A stretch of 43,391 nt of DNA from an uncultured Caulobacteraceae bacterium (GTDB lineage: Bacteria; Pseudomonadota; Alphaproteobacteria; Caulobacterales; Caulobacteraceae), in NCBI GenBank assembly GCA_903929535.1, contig CAIYVC010000110.1:1-43391 (forward strand), in the 5' to 3' direction. Below are positions 41,865 to 43,391 of this stretch, piece by piece. Both the position numbers and the translations under genes were made by a program. Each line of letters begins with the position of its first letter. Position 1 is the first letter of the stretch. Below the pieces are notes generated by a model. The model had not been told where the DNA came from and did no database searches. It saw only the letters and a program-made list of their open reading frames with translations.

Positions 41865-42872
41865 CTAGCCCGCAGCTGAAGCCCGCCCTCCGGCCAGCAG
41901 CGGCCGGTCGGAGCTGCGCGCCTGATCGGTGAACAGGAAGCGCACCTCGCGGTTCTTGAAGTCGACCCACACCCGGTCGAACATCCGCAGCGTGCTCATG
42001 CCCAGCAGCATGGCCGGCTTATCCTTCAGCCCGAACTGATCGAACGCATGCAGATCGGCATAGGCCACCTGCAGGTTGTTGACCCACACATGGCCGATCG
42101 ACACCCGAGGGATGTTCGACAGATCCGCCTCCACCTTCACCCCGGTCACACCGGTCACCGCCGCGATGTTCGGTGTCTGGGCGCGGCGTTTAACCAGGGT
42201 CTGGCGCAGGGCCAGATTGCCGATGGTCATCTCCCCGCCGGTGTCGATGATCACATAGAGGGGGATGTTCCCGTCCGCCCAGGAGTCCACCAGGATCAGC
42301 TGGCCGTACTTGCTCTTGGCCCGCACCGTCACGGCGCTGGGGTCCTCGTCCCGGCGCGAGGAGGGCTGGATGCGCATCTCCTTGGCCTTGAAGTCCATGA
42401 TGATGGTCCGGTCGGCCACCGCGTCGATGCCCAGCATCCCCGCCGCGCCGAGGTTGGACTGCAGCAGCACCGGAGCCTGCACATTGGCCGTCTCGCGCCC
42501 GCCGACCCCCAGGGTCCGGATCAGGGCGCTGGGCGCCGCCTCCACCCCGGTGGCGCTGGACACCTGGATGATCCCGCCGGCGGGAAGCTGCAGCTGGGCC
42601 GCCAGGCTGTCGGCGATCACGGTGCGGTTGGAGCCGGTGTCCACCACGAAGTCGAAAGGGCCCTGGCCGTTCACGGTCACCGGCACGGTCATGCGCGAGG
42701 ACTTGTCCTGCGCCGCCTTCACGGTCACTGAATCCAGCAGGCTCGAAGGAGCGGCGTAGTCCTTCACCACGGCCTGCTGGGCGCGGGCAAGGCCGGGGGC
42801 GAAGGCGGCGGCCGTCAGCAGTCCGGCGAAAGCGCGCCTCGTCTGGGCGTCGTTATGCAGATGATCTCCCAT
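41865..42872 (-). CDS. Two-lobed retropepsin-like aspartic protease with Tat-type signal
   Basis: A 335-residue exported protein. The N-terminus TRRAFAGLLTAAAFAPGLARA (about 11-31) has a twin-arginine and AxA cleavage pattern. Two DTG active-site motifs follow, FVVDTGSNRTVI (Asp78) and VIIDTGGEMTIG (Asp210), each the start of a retropepsin-type domain, so the two lobes could form an intramolecular active site as in pepsins. The first lobe ends with GMLGIDAV, the second with LLGMSTLRMFDRVWVDF, both matching the family's hydrophobic-hydrophobic-G strand. Substrates are unknown. It is downstream of ispG on the same strand, 51 bases away. Confidence 0.85.
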   Translation of the reverse strand: MGDHLHNDAQTRRAFAGLLTAAAFAPGLARAQQAVVKDYAAPSSLLDSVTVKAAQDKSSRMTVPVTVNGQGPFDFVVDTGSNRTVIADSLAAQLQLPAGGIIQVSSATGVEAAPSALIRTLGVGGRETANVQAPVLLQSNLGAAGMLGIDAVADRTIIMDFKAKEMRIQPSSRRDEDPSAVTVRAKSKYGQLILVDSWADGNIPLYVIIDTGGEMTIGNLALRQTLVKRRAQTPNIAAVTGVTGVKVEADLSNIPRVSIGHVWVNNLQVAYADLHAFDQFGLKDKPAMLLGMSTLRMFDRVWVDFKNREVRFLFTDQARSSDRPLLAGGRASAAG

Positions 42873-42923
42873 CCGCCGACAATACGCTCAATTGGCGGGA
42901 CGGCGAATACTCTGATCGCCGTA

Positions 42924-43391
42924 CTATTCGGCGGCGTCGAGCCGGGCCTTCTCTGCCTCGATCTGGGCGGCGCGCTGTTCGACCAGTTCGACGATGTGCT
43001 CGACCATCTGCTCGTTGTCCAGCTTGTGGTCCGGACGGCCCGAGACATACATCATGCCAGAGCCCTTGCCCCCGCCGGTGAAGCCCAGGTCCGTCATCAG
43101 CGCCTCGCCCGGACCGTTCACCACGCAGCCGATGATCGACAGGCTCAGCGGCGTGGCCACATGCGCCAGCCGCTCTTCCAGCGCCTCCACCGTCTTGATC
43201 ACATTGAAGCCCTGACGCGCACACGACGGGCAGGCGATGATGTTCACCCCCCGGTGACGCAGCCCCAACGACTTCAGCATGTCGAAGCCGACCTTGATCT
43301 CTTCCACCGGGTCCGCCGCCAGGGAGACGCGGATGGTGTCGCCGATCCCGGCCCACAGCAGGCTGCCCATGCCGATCGAGGACTTCACCGT
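42924..43391 (-). CDS. ispG: 4-hydroxy-3-methylbut-2-enyl diphosphate synthase IspG, C-terminal part (5' end outside window)
   Basis: The last 156 codons of IspG (GcpE), which reduces the cyclic diphosphate MEcPP to HMBPP in the non-mevalonate isoprenoid pathway. The [4Fe-4S] cluster ligands are visible in [12 protein letters not shown] and [11 protein letters not shown]; the flanking [19 protein letters not shown] is typical. The frame is open to the end of the window, so the true start lies beyond 43391. The C-terminal tail [19 protein letters not shown] is a short helix found in bacterial forms. Confidence 0.97.
   Translation of the reverse strand, partial: TVKSSIGMGSLLWAGIGDTIRVSLAADPVEEIKVGFDMLKSLGLRHRGVNIIACPSCARQGFNVIKTVEALEERLAHVATPLSLSIIGCVVNGPGEALMTDLGFTGGGKGSGMMYVSGRPDHKLDNEQMVEHIVELVEQRAAQIEAEKARLDAAE

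Overview
This 43.4 kb window is chromosomal DNA from a GC-rich alphaproteobacterium, most likely a Caulobacterales member such as Phenylobacterium or Caulobacter. That placement rests on the DUF4167 gene, an exact alphaproteobacterial LexA box (GTTC-N7-GTTC) before radC, promoter elements resembling the Caulobacter vegetative type (TTGACGS / GCTANAWC), a 16S-type anti-Shine-Dalgarno match, and the family mix (TonB receptor, DUF6644, DUF6152, tannase). I see no IS element, prophage, integrase or CRISPR array. Genes are packed tightly, and convergent neighbours usually meet stop-to-stop.

Layout: 1-765 is the C-terminal end of a TonB-dependent receptor. 782-953 holds two palindromes and tRNA-Leu(UAA). 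1066-1425 is a response regulator. 1427-6700 is the biotin locus: bioD diverges from bioA-bioF-hydrolase-bioC, with sfsA attached. The small hydrolase sits where a BioH-type pimeloyl-ACP methyl ester esterase would be expected, so together these genes could cover synthesis from malonyl-ACP methylation to dethiobiotin. 6666-12660 carries housekeeping and small-regulon genes: GNAT, VOC, map, a secreted hydrolase, radC, a cupin, an orphan ModA-like binding protein and an ArsR/SRPBCC pair.

12657-26873 is the least understood part and is strongly envelope-oriented. It holds two DUF6644 membrane proteins, a secreted beta-helix protein, a tannase-family esterase, three paralogues of a secreted two-cysteine family, a DUF6152 protein, an M23 endopeptidase, a 22-codon ORF with an extreme Shine-Dalgarno, and a tight operon of diheme cytochrome c, membrane parvulin, HupE/UreJ-like protein and PepSY protein. 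Almost every product is predicted to be exported or membrane-bound. The second haem of the cytochrome has Cys where CcoP-type proteins have the Met ligand, and two products are predicted to mature with an N-terminal His. I infer a periplasmic redox or metal-handling system; its substrate is not evident.

26875-43391 returns to mostly conserved genes: a DUF4136-like protein, clpB, DUF4167, prmC, a MOSC protein, a YihY/BrkB protein, a GT-C-like membrane protein, an AI-2E family permease, prfA, a cytochrome P450, an OPT transporter, a two-lobed retropepsin-like protease and the C-terminal part of ispG.
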